Assembly: GCA_031987605.1 (NCBI GenBank)
Contig: DALZZF010000011.1
Coordinates: 1 to 64,000 of the forward strand
Source: JAFAGO01 sp031987605
Lineage (GTDB): Bacteria; Bacteroidota; Bacteroidia; Flavobacteriales; Weeksellaceae
DNA length: 64,000 nucleotides
Direction of reading: 5' to 3'
This document shows positions 1 to 8,219 of this stretch, piece after piece. Below the pieces are notes generated by a model. That model was not told the DNA's origin and ran no database searches. It saw only the letters and a list, made by a program, of their open reading frames with translations. Position 1 is the first letter of the stretch. Every line of letters starts with the position of its first letter. A program made the translations under genes and the position numbers.

Positions 1-48
1 AAATTATAACTACCTTTATAAAATCTAACCGTTGCGTTAGATCTTTGA

Positions 49-729
49 AACCGCCACCATGCTTTAACGCAACTAAATCATGCAGGATTGTCTTTGAGAT
101 TATGGGATGATGATGTAATCACTGAAGCTAATTTAGGCAGACAATTATTTGCGGAAAGTGAATTGGGATTTTATAAATCCGTTGCATTGATTAATCGAGT
201 AAACCGATTTTTCGGAACGAATTGGAGAGCCGAAACCATAAAATTTGAGAAAGATAGTATCAGAAATACACAGAAGAATATGGAATCGACCATTTATATT
301 TCGTGTGTGGATAATGTAAAAACACGTTTTGAAATAGCCGAAATTTTGAAGAGTTTAAACAATGGAAAACTCTATCGAAATACCGCAAAATATTGGATGG
401 ATTTTGGGAATAGTCAATATTCTGGACAGGTTTTGTTATCTACAATCGGAATTATCCGACAACCCAATTCCGAGAAGTATGAAACAGTTTCAGAATTGCC
501 TTTTGTTACCGAAGAATATGGAGAATTACTAAAACAATCCGAAAAGGAAGATGATACTCCAAGTTGCAGTTTAGCAGAAGCATTGGAAAAGCAAGACTTG
601 TTTGTTAATTCCACATTGGCACAAATGGGAAGTTCTCTTTTGTGGAATCTTTTCCGAAATGGAATGACTGAAAACAGAGGTTTTTTTCTGAATTTAAAGA
701 ATTTTCATTCTCAACCCATTAAATTGTAA
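49..729 (+). pseudogene. PRTRC system ThiF-family protein, 5'-degenerate remnant
   Basis: This is the C-terminal two thirds of a PRTRC-system ThiF/E1-like protein, a family linked to plasmids and conjugative elements. Seen: LGRQLF followed by the conserved YISCVDNVKTRFEIAEIL and TPSCSLAEALEKQ stretches, and an end matching the usual family C-terminus. The homologous reading extends upstream of the TTG at 88 but stops at an in-frame TGA (46-48). Two more in-frame stops lie before that, and the nucleotide-binding GxGGxGS loop expected at the N-terminus is absent. The first 45 bases may therefore belong to other DNA, or the gene has decayed. An ATP-dependent adenylation role is unlikely without the loop. 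The family call is fairly sure; pseudogene status is inferred from the missing N-terminus. Confidence 0.7.
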
Positions 730-1104
730 TTTCTGTCGCTTGATGAAAATCGGGCGGCAAAAATACATTTCCTCCCTAAGGTCGGAAACGTATTTTTGCA
801 AAAAAAAAGTGCAACCCCATTTCTAAAACATTGCCGAGCTTTAATCGGTGTGTTTTGGAAAAAAGGTCGCGGATCGGATTATATTCGATGAATCGTAAAA
901 AAGAATTGAATAATTTTAAAATCAATGATTTAATTCCAAACAACTTTTAAATCTCTGAATTCTATATATGATTTTGTTTTTTCAAACAAACTTCTTTCAG
1001 GTTGTGATGTGGTTTTGAATCTGAATATTTTGATAAACATTGGTTCTCCTTGTATTTCTTTGAATGAGAAAGTAAGTTTAACTGTGCTAACTCAAGATAT
1101 TAAA
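730..1104. other. Non-coding interval with one strong hairpin
   Basis: No convincing gene is visible. The interval separates the PRTRC remnant (plus strand) from the minus-strand sulfur block. It holds a long inverted repeat (758-798, listed separately) followed by a run of A. The rest is AT-rich sequence in which I see no promoter or tRNA-like fold. Confidence 0.6.
758..798. repeat. 15-bp inverted repeat, hairpin
   Basis: CAAAAATACATTTCC (758-772) pairs with GGAAACGTATTTTTG (784-798), 14 of 15 positions, around an 11-nt loop, and an A-run follows. It starts about 30 bases after the ThiF stop. It could be a terminator read in either direction (T-rich on the minus strand) or a replication or transfer structure of the element. 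Confidence 0.6.
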
Positions 1105-2766
1105 TCAATTTTGTACCATTTCTTTTCTCGGAAATACAGTTTTCCATAGATTGTAACCTCCATTGAGGTTCATCGCTTTGTATCCGTGATTTCTTAGAAT
1201 GCGGTTTGCTAAATATCCGCGAAGCCCTACCTGACAGTAGATAACGTACATTTTAGACTTATCCAAATCTTTTATATGTGCTCTCAATTCATCCACATTT
1301 ATATTAACTGCTCCGTCGATAGATCCTTTTGAAAACTCTTCGGGAGTTCTCACATCTAACAATACAACGTCCTTCTTCTGCATAAAAGGTTTTAATTGAT
1401 CGTAACTGATTACATTAAGATCTCCTTTCAGTATATTTTCTGCGGTATACCCAGCAATATTGACCAAATCCTTTGCTGAATTATAAGGTGGCGCATAGGT
1501 AATTTCGATATCCTGTAAGTTTTGAACTTTCATTCCTGCTTTAATAGCCGTGGCAATAATATCAATTCTTTTGTCCACACCTTCTTGTCCTACTGCCTGT
1601 GCACCATAAATTTTTCCGTCATTGCCAAACAATATTTTCATCACAATTTCTTTAGATTCCGGGTAATATCCTGCATGACTACCTTTAGTAATGATTGCCG
1701 ATTGATACTCAAATTCAAATCTTTTCAACAACTTTTCGTTCATTCCCGTGGAAGCAACAGAAAGTTCAAAAAATTTGAGAATGGATGAGCCAAGACTACC
1801 ACTATAGGCAGAATGATTCCCCAAAATCATATTATCTGCAACCAGCCTTCCCTGCCGGTTAGCCGGCCAAGCCAACGGAATAAGTACTTTTATTTCATTA
1901 ACGAAATTTTTAACTTCGATGGCATCACCTACTGCATAGATACTTTCATCCGAAGTTTGAAGATACTCATTAACAAGAATTCCACCCGTTTCGCCGATTT
2001 CAAGTCCGGCATTTCTTGCAAGCGAAGTTTCCGGTTTTACTCCTATAGCAAGGATGACCGCTTCCGTCTCGAGAATCTCACCATTATTGAAAAATACTTT
2101 AATAAACTTTTCTTCATCTCTGAATTTTTCCACTCCGGTATTCAAAAGCAATTTCAATCCTTTTTCTTTCGCTTTATTGTGCACAAAACTCGCTATCTCG
2201 TAATCCACGGGAGCCATTACCTGCGTTCCCAATTCAATCAAACGGACATTCTTCCCTTTTTCGATCAGATTTTCAGCAATTTCAAGACCGATAAAACCGC
2301 CACCCACGACGACAAAATCATTTTTATCTACCGTTTGTTCCGCAATTCGGTCCATATCAGCTATATTTCTCAACGTGAAGATTTTCGGAGAAGTGATTCC
2401 TTCAAACGGCGGACGAATCGGCTCTGCACCCGGAGAAAGCAGAAGTTTATCGTAATGCTCCGTTGAAGTTTCACCGCTTACCACATTTCTTAGAAAAACG
2501 ATTTTGTTTTTCCTGTCGATGGAAACCACTTCGGTAAGCACCCTTACATCGAGGTTGTATCTTGCTTTAAGACTTTCGGGAGTTTGCAGAAGCAATTTAT
2601 TTCTGTCTTCAATTACTCCTCCAATATAATAAGGAAGCCCACAATTAGCAAAGCTCACATAAGCTCCTTTTTCATAAATGATGATTTCATTGTCTTCGTT
2701 CAGTCTTCTCAATCTAGTTGCTGCTGTTGCACCTCCTGCAACTCCACCTACCACAATTATCTTCAT
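1105..2766 (-). CDS. CoA-disulfide / polysulfide reductase with C-terminal rhodanese domain
   Basis: A flavoprotein of the CoADR-RHD family, which uses NAD(P)H to reduce CoA persulfide, polysulfide or CoA disulfide. The N-terminal FAD loop is VVGGVAGG; the redox cysteine is Cys42 in SFANCGLPYY. A second Rossmann loop (VVVGGGFIGLE) near residue 155 binds the pyridine nucleotide. Residues about 455-545 form a rhodanese domain with active-site Cys511 (CQVGLRG), which would pass sulfane sulfur to the flavin site. At 553 aa it is full length for the fusion class. It is the last gene of the minus-strand sulfur block and has its own promoter with a Crp-type operator 44 nt upstream. Family assignment is strong; the exact physiological substrate is not visible. 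Confidence 0.9.
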   Translation of the reverse strand: MKIIVVGGVAGGATAATRLRRLNEDNEIIIYEKGAYVSFANCGLPYYIGGVIEDRNKLLLQTPESLKARYNLDVRVLTEVVSIDRKNKIVFLRNVVSGETSTEHYDKLLLSPGAEPIRPPFEGITSPKIFTLRNIADMDRIAEQTVDKNDFVVVGGGFIGLEIAENLIEKGKNVRLIELGTQVMAPVDYEIASFVHNKAKEKGLKLLLNTGVEKFRDEEKFIKVFFNNGEILETEAVILAIGVKPETSLARNAGLEIGETGGILVNEYLQTSDESIYAVGDAIEVKNFVNEIKVLIPLAWPANRQGRLVADNMILGNHSAYSGSLGSSILKFFELSVASTGMNEKLLKRFEFEYQSAIITKGSHAGYYPESKEIVMKILFGNDGKIYGAQAVGQEGVDKRIDIIATAIKAGMKVQNLQDIEITYAPPYNSAKDLVNIAGYTAENILKGDLNVISYDQLKPFMQKKDVVLLDVRTPEEFSKGSIDGAVNINVDELRAHIKDLDKSKMYVIYCQVGLRGYLANRILRNHGYKAMNLNGGYNLWKTVFPRKEMVQN

Positions 2767-2809
2767 ATTCCATTTTTTTACAAAATTATGTACATCAAAA
2801 TCCCTACAC

Positions 2810-2825
2810 AGTAACTTTAATTACA
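2810..2825 (-). promoter_or_regulatory. Crp-type operator and promoter of the CoADR gene
   Basis: On the minus strand the site reads TGTAATTAAAGTTACT. The 14-bp core (2811-2824) lies 22 nt upstream of TAATTTTG, a Bacteroidetes -7 box, which is itself 14 nt from the ATG. The geometry matches ten other sites in this window, with an activator centred near -42. Confidence 0.75.
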
Positions 2826-2962
2826 AATAATATATTTTAAACCTTTTGAAAAGCAAAATAGAAACACTCCGATTCAAAGTCAAAGTTGCATACAATTTCT
2901 TTAAAATGAATTCTGTATTTTCCATAAACAAATCAAAAATTGCTGTATTTCATTTCTATCAT

Positions 2963-3100
2963 TTACGGTTCATCCCGTGTCCCACCATGTCCTTTTCCGA
3001 CAATGGTCATGATTTTTATATTTAAAAACAAGAATTTAACAAATTGAAGAATGGGATTTTGCATTTTGAATTTTTCCCATTTTGATATTCTTTCTGACAT
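2963..3100 (-). CDS. Small basic protein following SQR (45 aa)
   Basis: A 45-codon frame starting at ATG 3100, 26 nt downstream of the SQR stop and in the same direction. It begins MSERISKWEKFKM, continues with a hydrophobic amphipathic stretch (PILQFVKFLFLNIKIM), and ends in a Gly/His/Arg tail containing KGHGGTR. This looks like a short membrane-associated helix with a conserved-looking tail rather than random sequence. I cannot assign a function. A longer in-frame reading into SQR from 3205 exists but would overlap SQR and is unlikely. Co-transcription with SQR is inferred from position. Confidence 0.5.
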   Translation of the reverse strand: MSERISKWEKFKMQNPILQFVKFLFLNIKIMTIVGKGHGGTRDEP

Positions 3101-3126
3101 AATTTTGATTTTTTTCAATTGAAATT

Positions 3127-4587
3127 TTACTCTGGGATCAGCCACCAAAAAGGTTTCATTTTGGCTTTCCATAAGAAACCGATGTGGAGCGAATATTTTA
3201 CCCAATGACCCGCCAATCCAATATCTCCAAAAGTTTTCTGAATATCTCTACCGCCGGTTTTCTCGTATTTCACATAATCTGGAACAATAGGATAGGTTGT
3301 AATACTAACTGCAGAACCTTTTGTTAAACCAAAACCTGCCGAAGCAATACAAGCTGCTCCCATATTTCCCAACGAACCTTTGTGAACATGCGCTGATTTT
3401 CCATTCTTGATTTCTGCAATGATGTTGTCTGCAACAAGTTTAGCAGTAATTCCGGAAGGCATTCCCGTTCTTGGCGGAGAAGGAAAAATTGGATTTCCGT
3501 TCTTGCTAAACCTTGGTCTGGAGATGGAATGCGGTGGTGCAAAGGCAATTCCCGGCGCAAAAATATTCGGATAACTCGGATTCTGATATGTTTCCGGCCA
3601 GTCCTGTACTTTCCATTCTTCATAAGGTTTTTCAGTATAATCGGCATCTACAATCATAAAACCTTTGAAAAGTTTTGAAGTAATATCATTTTCGTTTTTA
3701 TCATACGCTTTGAAAGGGTGTCCTGCAAACGCCGGAATCAGCATACCGAAATCGTAATCTTCCGTTTTATATTCTCCATCAAGCGTTTCATAATGCACTT
3801 TTCCAGGTTCAACTTTGGTAACACCGGCTTTCAGAATCCATTTGATGTCGCGATCTTCAAAAACCATTTCCACCATTTCGGAGGATTTCATCCGCAGTCC
3901 TTTATATGCCAAAAGCACACCATCCATCCCGAAATCACCGAGTTCATCTTCATTGGAAATCCAAGTAATTTCCACTTTATCCCGTAATTTTTTCCGACGG
4001 AGCTCATTTTCGATATTCAGTATATATTCAAATGCTGCACCTTGGCACGTTGCCTTTGGATGTCCTGTTCCTATAAGGACTTTCAATTTTTTATCGGATT
4101 TTTTTAACTTTTCTTCTAAAATCTTCAAACCTTCTGCTGCATGTTGTGCATGACCGTAAGTACAGACAGAATACATCTCATTTTCACCGGGATTCAACCC
4201 TTCGGTTTGATCAAATGCCAATCTCGGACCCGTCGCATTGATGAGATAATCATACGATATTCTCTCCTGCTGACCTATTTTCTCTCCAACAACATATTCG
4301 GCAAGGATGTGCGGTTTTGGTTCTTCAGAACTTCCTTCAGGGAAGAAACTGATTCCTTTTGCCTGTTTATATCCGATTCCTTTCTTTTTATACAAAGGTT
4401 CCAGTGGAAAAATGACATCTTTCGGTTTCATTCTTCCGATTCCTACCCAAATATTGGACGGAACCCATTGATAATTACTATTGGGAGAAACCACAAGAAC
4501 TTCGTGTTCTTTCCCAAGTTTTCTTCTCAGATGTGCAGCAGCGGTATGTCCCGCAATTCCGGCTCCGAGTATGACGATTTTTGACAT
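3127..4587 (-). CDS. Sulfide:quinone oxidoreductase-like flavoprotein
   Basis: Oxidises sulfide to polysulfide or persulfide at the membrane and passes electrons to menaquinone. It is a 486-aa FAD/NAD(P)-dependent oxidoreductase: N-terminal loop VILGAGIAGHTAA, the LINATGPRLAF segment that closes the FAD domain, and three cysteines at 142, 181 and 413, in the pattern expected of SQR relatives that carry a polysulfide between redox cysteines. The C-terminal region (WVKYSLHIGFLWK and the PFWWLIPE end) is hydrophobic and aromatic, suiting monotopic membrane binding. Its product fits the persulfide dioxygenases and rhodaneses in the same block. It has its own promoter with a Crp-type operator at 4633-4648. 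The exact SQR type was not determined. Confidence 0.87.
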   Translation of the reverse strand: MSKIVILGAGIAGHTAAAHLRRKLGKEHEVLVVSPNSNYQWVPSNIWVGIGRMKPKDVIFPLEPLYKKKGIGYKQAKGISFFPEGSSEEPKPHILAEYVVGEKIGQQERISYDYLINATGPRLAFDQTEGLNPGENEMYSVCTYGHAQHAAEGLKILEEKLKKSDKKLKVLIGTGHPKATCQGAAFEYILNIENELRRKKLRDKVEITWISNEDELGDFGMDGVLLAYKGLRMKSSEMVEMVFEDRDIKWILKAGVTKVEPGKVHYETLDGEYKTEDYDFGMLIPAFAGHPFKAYDKNENDITSKLFKGFMIVDADYTEKPYEEWKVQDWPETYQNPSYPNIFAPGIAFAPPHSISRPRFSKNGNPIFPSPPRTGMPSGITAKLVADNIIAEIKNGKSAHVHKGSLGNMGAACIASAGFGLTKGSAVSITTYPIVPDYVKYEKTGGRDIQKTFGDIGLAGHWVKYSLHIGFLWKAKMKPFWWLIPE

Positions 4588-4632
4588 CTTATTTTTTTGC
4601 TTTTAAATGTACTATGTAAGATTGAGTTGGAA

Positions 4633-4648
4633 TGTGACCTTTATTACA
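4633..4648 (-). promoter_or_regulatory. Crp-type operator and promoter of the SQR gene
   Basis: On the minus strand the site reads TGTAATAAAGGTCACA; the 14-bp core is 4634-4647. It is followed after exactly 22 nt by TACATTTA, a one-mismatch -7 box, and 16 nt later by the SQR ATG. It sits in the short gap between SQR and the NifX-like gene. Confidence 0.75.
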
Positions 4649-4656
4649 TAAGGTTA

Positions 4657-4998
4657 TTATTGCTTCAAAACAGCATCAATAATCTCAGAAATATTGACAG
4701 ATGGTGCTTTTTCAACCGGAATTCCCTCGTCCATTAATTCCGTACGCAAACGTTTTCCCATTGCATAATACATCAACAAATCTCCTTTAGAAAACAACTC
4801 CACAAGCTCTCGATGATCATGATGCTGTTCTCCTAAATGAGTTCTGCAACAACCTTCATCTTGATGCTGATGCGGATTGGTAACAAATGTTTCATAAACC
4901 ATATTTCCGTTTTCAATTTCATAAAAGCCAAATTCTTTGCATCTTCCGGTATGAACAGCTATGGTTTTACGGTCGTTGGTGGGAATAATTATTTTCAT
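4657..4998 (-). CDS. NifX/NifB-type (dinitrogenase Fe-Mo cofactor-like) domain protein
   Basis: A 113-aa single-domain protein of the NifX/MTH1175-like fold. It starts MKIIIPTNDRKTIAVHTGRC and ends with the family's typical segment on subunit or cofactor handling. A His/Cys-rich insert (NPHQHQDEGCCRTHLGEQHH) in the middle suggests a metal or metal-sulfur ligand. Bacteria without nitrogenase carry such proteins near redox genes; no nif genes are present here, so a nitrogenase role is not implied. It lies 3 nt downstream of the CydX-like gene, so it is probably the last gene of the cytochrome bd operon. Confidence 0.8.
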   Translation of the reverse strand: MKIIIPTNDRKTIAVHTGRCKEFGFYEIENGNMVYETFVTNPHQHQDEGCCRTHLGEQHHDHRELVELFSKGDLLMYYAMGKRLRTELMDEGIPVEKAPSVNISEIIDAVLKQ

Positions 4999-5001
4999 TT
5001 T

Positions 5002-5115
5002 TTAATTTAATTTTCCTTCTTTTTCTAATTTTTTAAACAACCAGAATGTGAATCGGTATGATACATAAATCATTACCGGAAGCGATATGAATTGTACGAT
5101 TTCTTTGAAATACAT
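5002..5115 (-). CDS. CydX-like small membrane protein (37 aa)
   Basis: A 37-codon gene starting at ATG 5115, 18 nt downstream of the cydB stop. It encodes one predicted transmembrane helix (residues about 6-27, FISLPVMIYVSYRFTFWLF) and a charged tail (KKLEKEGKLN). Size, single helix and position directly after cydB match the small accessory subunit (CydX/CydS type) that stabilises haem in bd oxidases. Sequence similarity to E. coli CydX is not evident, so the call rests on context and topology. Confidence 0.65.
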   Translation of the reverse strand: MYFKEIVQFISLPVMIYVSYRFTFWLFKKLEKEGKLN

Positions 5116-5133
5116 TATTTTTTTTTTTTTGAA

Positions 5134-6318
5134 TTAGTAAACATGATTTTCGGAATCCTTAAGTTCTTCTGAAGATATTTTTTTAGAATCCATTTTCTTC
5201 CAAACCAAAGCAATATATGCCACAACAAATGGAACGAGTAATGAAACATAACTCATTGTTTTCAAGGTAAATTCGCTGGAAGAAGCATTATAAATCGTGA
5301 GAGAACTCTGCAAATCGTAAGTAGACGGATAAAACGCTGTATTATTGAATCCTGCTATCAGAAAGATCATCCAAACGGTAAGAACCGTTCCCAAACCTGA
5401 AAACCAAATTCCTTTTTTACTTTTAAAGAATATATTTAAAATAATACCTGATAAAACTAAGACTACTCCAATAAGAAAAATTGCTAAGACCAGCGGCATT
5501 TCAAGGAAATTATGAAAATATTTATTAGGTTCCATAAAGACATTTCCGTTTTCAGGATTAACTGCAAATCCGTCCATAAACATCAGCCGAATCAACCAAA
5601 ACAGGAAGAAAACCAAAAACAATACAGCATTAATAATCAAACTCTTTTGGGATTTTTTGTAAATCGAATAATTGTTAATATTATTCTGAAAATAAAGATT
5701 AGCCAAAACTCTTGCGAGGAAAAAGACTGCCAGTCCTAAACTGATGTTCTGAACAAATGCAAGGTTTTCAGTTGTCCAAAGTGCTTCTAAGCCATGAAAA
5801 GGAGTTTCCCAAGCAGAAATAATAGGCATTTTATGTGAGTTAATATCAATGATATTGGACTTATCTACCGAGAACTGTGATCCCGTAAAAAATGTAGAAA
5901 CCGCAACTCCGAGAAGCAAGCTCCCTAAAACTCCATTCAGAAAAAGGAAAGCTTCAAAGGTTTTACGCCCAAGAAAATTATTCGCTTTACTGCGAAATTC
6001 ATAGGAAACCGCCTGAAGAATGAATGCAAACAAAATCGCCATCCAAACCCAATACGCACCGCCAAAACTTGTTGAATAAAATAACGGAAACGAAGCGAAA
6101 AATGCACCACCAAATGTAACTAAAGTCGTAAAGGTGATTTCCCATTTTCTTCCGGTAGAATTCAGTAGCATCGTTTTTTCTTTTTCGTTGGAAGCCAAAG
6201 TATAAATCAGCGATTGTCCTCCTTGCACAAACAGCATAAAAACCAACAACGCACCTAAAAGAGAAACCAATATCCACCAATAATGTTGCAATCCGCTATA
6301 ATCTAAAAATGAAAACAT
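5134..6318 (-). CDS. cydB: Cytochrome bd ubiquinol/menaquinol oxidase subunit II
   Basis: Subunit II of the bd-type terminal oxidase, an integral membrane protein that pairs with CydA. The 394 aa contain about nine hydrophobic segments. The N-terminal FVQGGQSLIYTLA segment corresponds to the GGxxL region of CydB, and WVWMAILFAFILQAVSYEFRSK matches the conserved loop with an invariant Arg. It lies 17 nt downstream of cydA. Cytochrome bd resists sulfide better than haem-copper oxidases, which suits the adjacent SQR gene; this link is inference from known enzyme properties and location. Confidence 0.95.
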   Translation of the reverse strand: MFSFLDYSGLQHYWWILVSLLGALLVFMLFVQGGQSLIYTLASNEKEKTMLLNSTGRKWEITFTTLVTFGGAFFASFPLFYSTSFGGAYWVWMAILFAFILQAVSYEFRSKANNFLGRKTFEAFLFLNGVLGSLLLGVAVSTFFTGSQFSVDKSNIIDINSHKMPIISAWETPFHGLEALWTTENLAFVQNISLGLAVFFLARVLANLYFQNNINNYSIYKKSQKSLIINAVLFLVFFLFWLIRLMFMDGFAVNPENGNVFMEPNKYFHNFLEMPLVLAIFLIGVVLVLSGIILNIFFKSKKGIWFSGLGTVLTVWMIFLIAGFNNTAFYPSTYDLQSSLTIYNASSSEFTLKTMSYVSLLVPFVVAYIALVWKKMDSKKISSEELKDSENHVY

Positions 6319-6335
6319 AATTTGAGTTTTTTGAA

Positions 6336-7871
6336 TTAATGTTCAGTTCCTTTTTTGATGGCGGAAAGCATGATTTTGATTTCGGCAATCAGCAAAGTGG
6401 TAAAAATGATAAGGAAAAGGAAGAATGTAACTTGCACACTGTACGCATCAATCTGAGAAACAGAGGCTATATTCGGTAGTAAATTCTGAATCGTCCAAGG
6501 TTGTCTTCCTACTTCGGCAACAATCCATCCCGATTGCGAAGCAATATAACCCAAAGGAATACTCCACAAAGTCAATCTCAATAAGCCACGGCTTTTATCT
6601 AACTTCCCTCTCAAAATTTTAACAAATAGAATGATGAAAAGCAGCAGAAAATAAGTACCAAGAATAACCATAATATGAAATGCATAAAAACTCATTTTCA
6701 CATTTGGAATCAACATATGAGGATCTTTCCCGAAATAATAACCGTAACCGAAATCTTTTTCATGTTCACGAAAAGTTTTAAGCTCATTATCAGCAGTAGT
6801 TAAATCTCCGGACTTTTTGGCTTTTACATAATTTCCAAGAGCATCAATGGCTATTTTCCCGCTTGCTATTTTTTCTTCATAAGAAGGTATTCCTTCTTTT
6901 TTATTTCCATGAACTAAATCAGAAATTCCCGGTACAAAGTGATCTCCATCTAAAAAAGCAAGATAAGAAAGTGCTTTTGGAATTTTAAACTCCATAAGAA
7001 ATTGTTCCCGTTGATGAACCGATTCATCGTGATCTCCAAAAATACCCATTGCAATAAGTGGTGCAGAACGGTCACCTTCATACAAGCCTTCCATTGCTGC
7101 GAGTTTCATCGGTTGGGTTTCTGCGACTTGTCTCGCCGATTCATCACCGCTCCAAAATGTTCCAATAGTCGCTAAAAGTCCGAAAACAGAAGCTACCAGC
7201 ATACTTCTTTTTGCTAAAACTATATCTCTTCGTCTCAATAAATACCAAGCACTGATTCCCACAACAAACAAAGCCGAAACAATATAAGAGGAAATAACTG
7301 TATGAAGAAACTTATTTACTGCAACGGGATTGAAGAGTACTGCCCAGAAATCAATCATTTCATGTCGCATTGTATCTGGATTAAAACTCGTTCCTGTTGG
7401 ATTTTGCATCCAACCATTGGCAACTAAGATCCACAATGCGGAAAGATTGGAACCAATCGCAACCAACCAGCTCGAAAGCAAATGAAATTTCGGACTTACT
7501 CTATCCCAACCGAAAAACATGACGGCAATAAATGTGCTTTCCATAAAGAACGCCATAATGCCTTCAATCGCTAATGGAGCTCCGAAAATATCGCCTACAA
7601 ACCATGAATAATTGCTCCAGTTTGTGCCGAACTCGAATTCCATAATGATTCCGGTAGCTACACCGATGGCAAAATTAATTCCGAATACTTTCATCCAGAA
7701 TTTGGTAATGGATTTCCACTTTTCATCCTGAGTTTTGAGATAAATAGTTTCCATTATGGCAATCATAAAAGTGATGCCTAAGGTAAGCGGTACAAAAATC
7801 CAATGGTACATCGCAGTCAGTGCAAACTGTGCTCTCGACCAATTGACCAGTTCCCAGTCTATATGATTCAT
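6336..7871 (-). CDS. cydA: Cytochrome bd ubiquinol/menaquinol oxidase subunit I
   Basis: Catalytic subunit of the bd oxidase, carrying haems b558, b595 and d. The 511-aa protein shows the N-terminal RAQFALTAMYHWIF with haem ligand His23, the LHTVISSY histidine near residue 190, the quinol-binding Q-loop (REQFLMEFKIPKALSYLAF, then DGDHFVPGI), and the GRQPW motif near the C-terminus. The Q-loop is of the short form common in Bacteroidetes. It is the second gene of the operon DUF4492-cydA-cydB-cydX-like-nifX-like. Confidence 0.96.
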   Translation of the reverse strand: MNHIDWELVNWSRAQFALTAMYHWIFVPLTLGITFMIAIMETIYLKTQDEKWKSITKFWMKVFGINFAIGVATGIIMEFEFGTNWSNYSWFVGDIFGAPLAIEGIMAFFMESTFIAVMFFGWDRVSPKFHLLSSWLVAIGSNLSALWILVANGWMQNPTGTSFNPDTMRHEMIDFWAVLFNPVAVNKFLHTVISSYIVSALFVVGISAWYLLRRRDIVLAKRSMLVASVFGLLATIGTFWSGDESARQVAETQPMKLAAMEGLYEGDRSAPLIAMGIFGDHDESVHQREQFLMEFKIPKALSYLAFLDGDHFVPGISDLVHGNKKEGIPSYEEKIASGKIAIDALGNYVKAKKSGDLTTADNELKTFREHEKDFGYGYYFGKDPHMLIPNVKMSFYAFHIMVILGTYFLLLFIILFVKILRGKLDKSRGLLRLTLWSIPLGYIASQSGWIVAEVGRQPWTIQNLLPNIASVSQIDAYSVQVTFFLFLIIFTTLLIAEIKIMLSAIKKGTEH

Positions 7872-7886
7872 AATATTGTAATTTTT

Positions 7887-8129
7887 CTATTTTTTGATTT
7901 CAGTGAATTTTTCCTGAAGATATTCGATACGCTGTTCATCAGAATCAAAATTGGTTTTCAGGAAATCCTTAAAAAAGAAAATCTTCAGAATCCCAAACAT
8001 AATAAGCAGTTTGATTAATGCTATCGCCCAAAGCATTTTGCTTTCTCTGGACATAATACTGAAACCGTGTCGGTACAAACCAACCCATTCTTTAAAGGGG
8101 AATATTGCAATTTGAAATACTTTTTTCAT
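7887..8129 (-). CDS. DUF4492 family protein, cyd operon leader gene
   Basis: An 80-aa protein with one transmembrane helix (MLWAIALIKLLIMFGILKIFFF) preceded by a basic amphipathic region (GLYRHGFSIM). This is the DUF4492 family, which in Bacteroidetes sits directly before cydA and is presumed to assist the bd oxidase. ATG at 8129 is preferred: an upstream in-frame ATG at 8162 would lie within the promoter, because a -7 box is at 8160-8167. The stop is 15 nt before cydA. Confidence 0.8.
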   Translation of the reverse strand: MKKVFQIAIFPFKEWVGLYRHGFSIMSRESKMLWAIALIKLLIMFGILKIFFFKDFLKTNFDSDEQRIEYLQEKFTEIKK

Positions 8130-8159
8130 CTTTCTCAGAATTGAGGAATTTTGATGAAA

Positions 8160-8184
8160 CAAAGTTAGCTTGACAAAAAGTCAA
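8160..8184 (-). promoter_or_regulatory. cyd operon promoter with abutting TTGAC palindrome
   Basis: On the minus strand a -7 box TAACTTTG (8167 down to 8160) is directly preceded by the perfect palindrome TTGAC-N5-GTCAA (8170-8184). The palindrome is FNR-like in half-site but spaced by five rather than four bases, and it overlaps the -33 to -15 region. It could be a repressor site or a core promoter element. The 22-nt-spaced Crp operator seen at other promoters is absent here. Confidence 0.5.
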
Positions 8185-8219
8185 AACGATGGCAATGAAA
8201 AAGGAGAAAATGGTAATTT

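Noticed and set aside
1813..2466. A 217-codon plus-strand frame opposite the CoADR gene
   Set aside because: It is the antisense shadow of a strong flavoprotein gene with visible motifs on the other strand, and has low-complexity F/I/Y-rich composition.
3127..3205. N-terminal extension of the 45-aa protein into SQR (start at 3205)
   Set aside because: It would overlap the C-terminal SQR codons by about 80 bases; the downstream ATG 3100 gives a better start.
4141..4584. A 147-codon plus-strand frame opposite SQR
   Set aside because: Antisense shadow of the SQR gene; no start signal or family motif.
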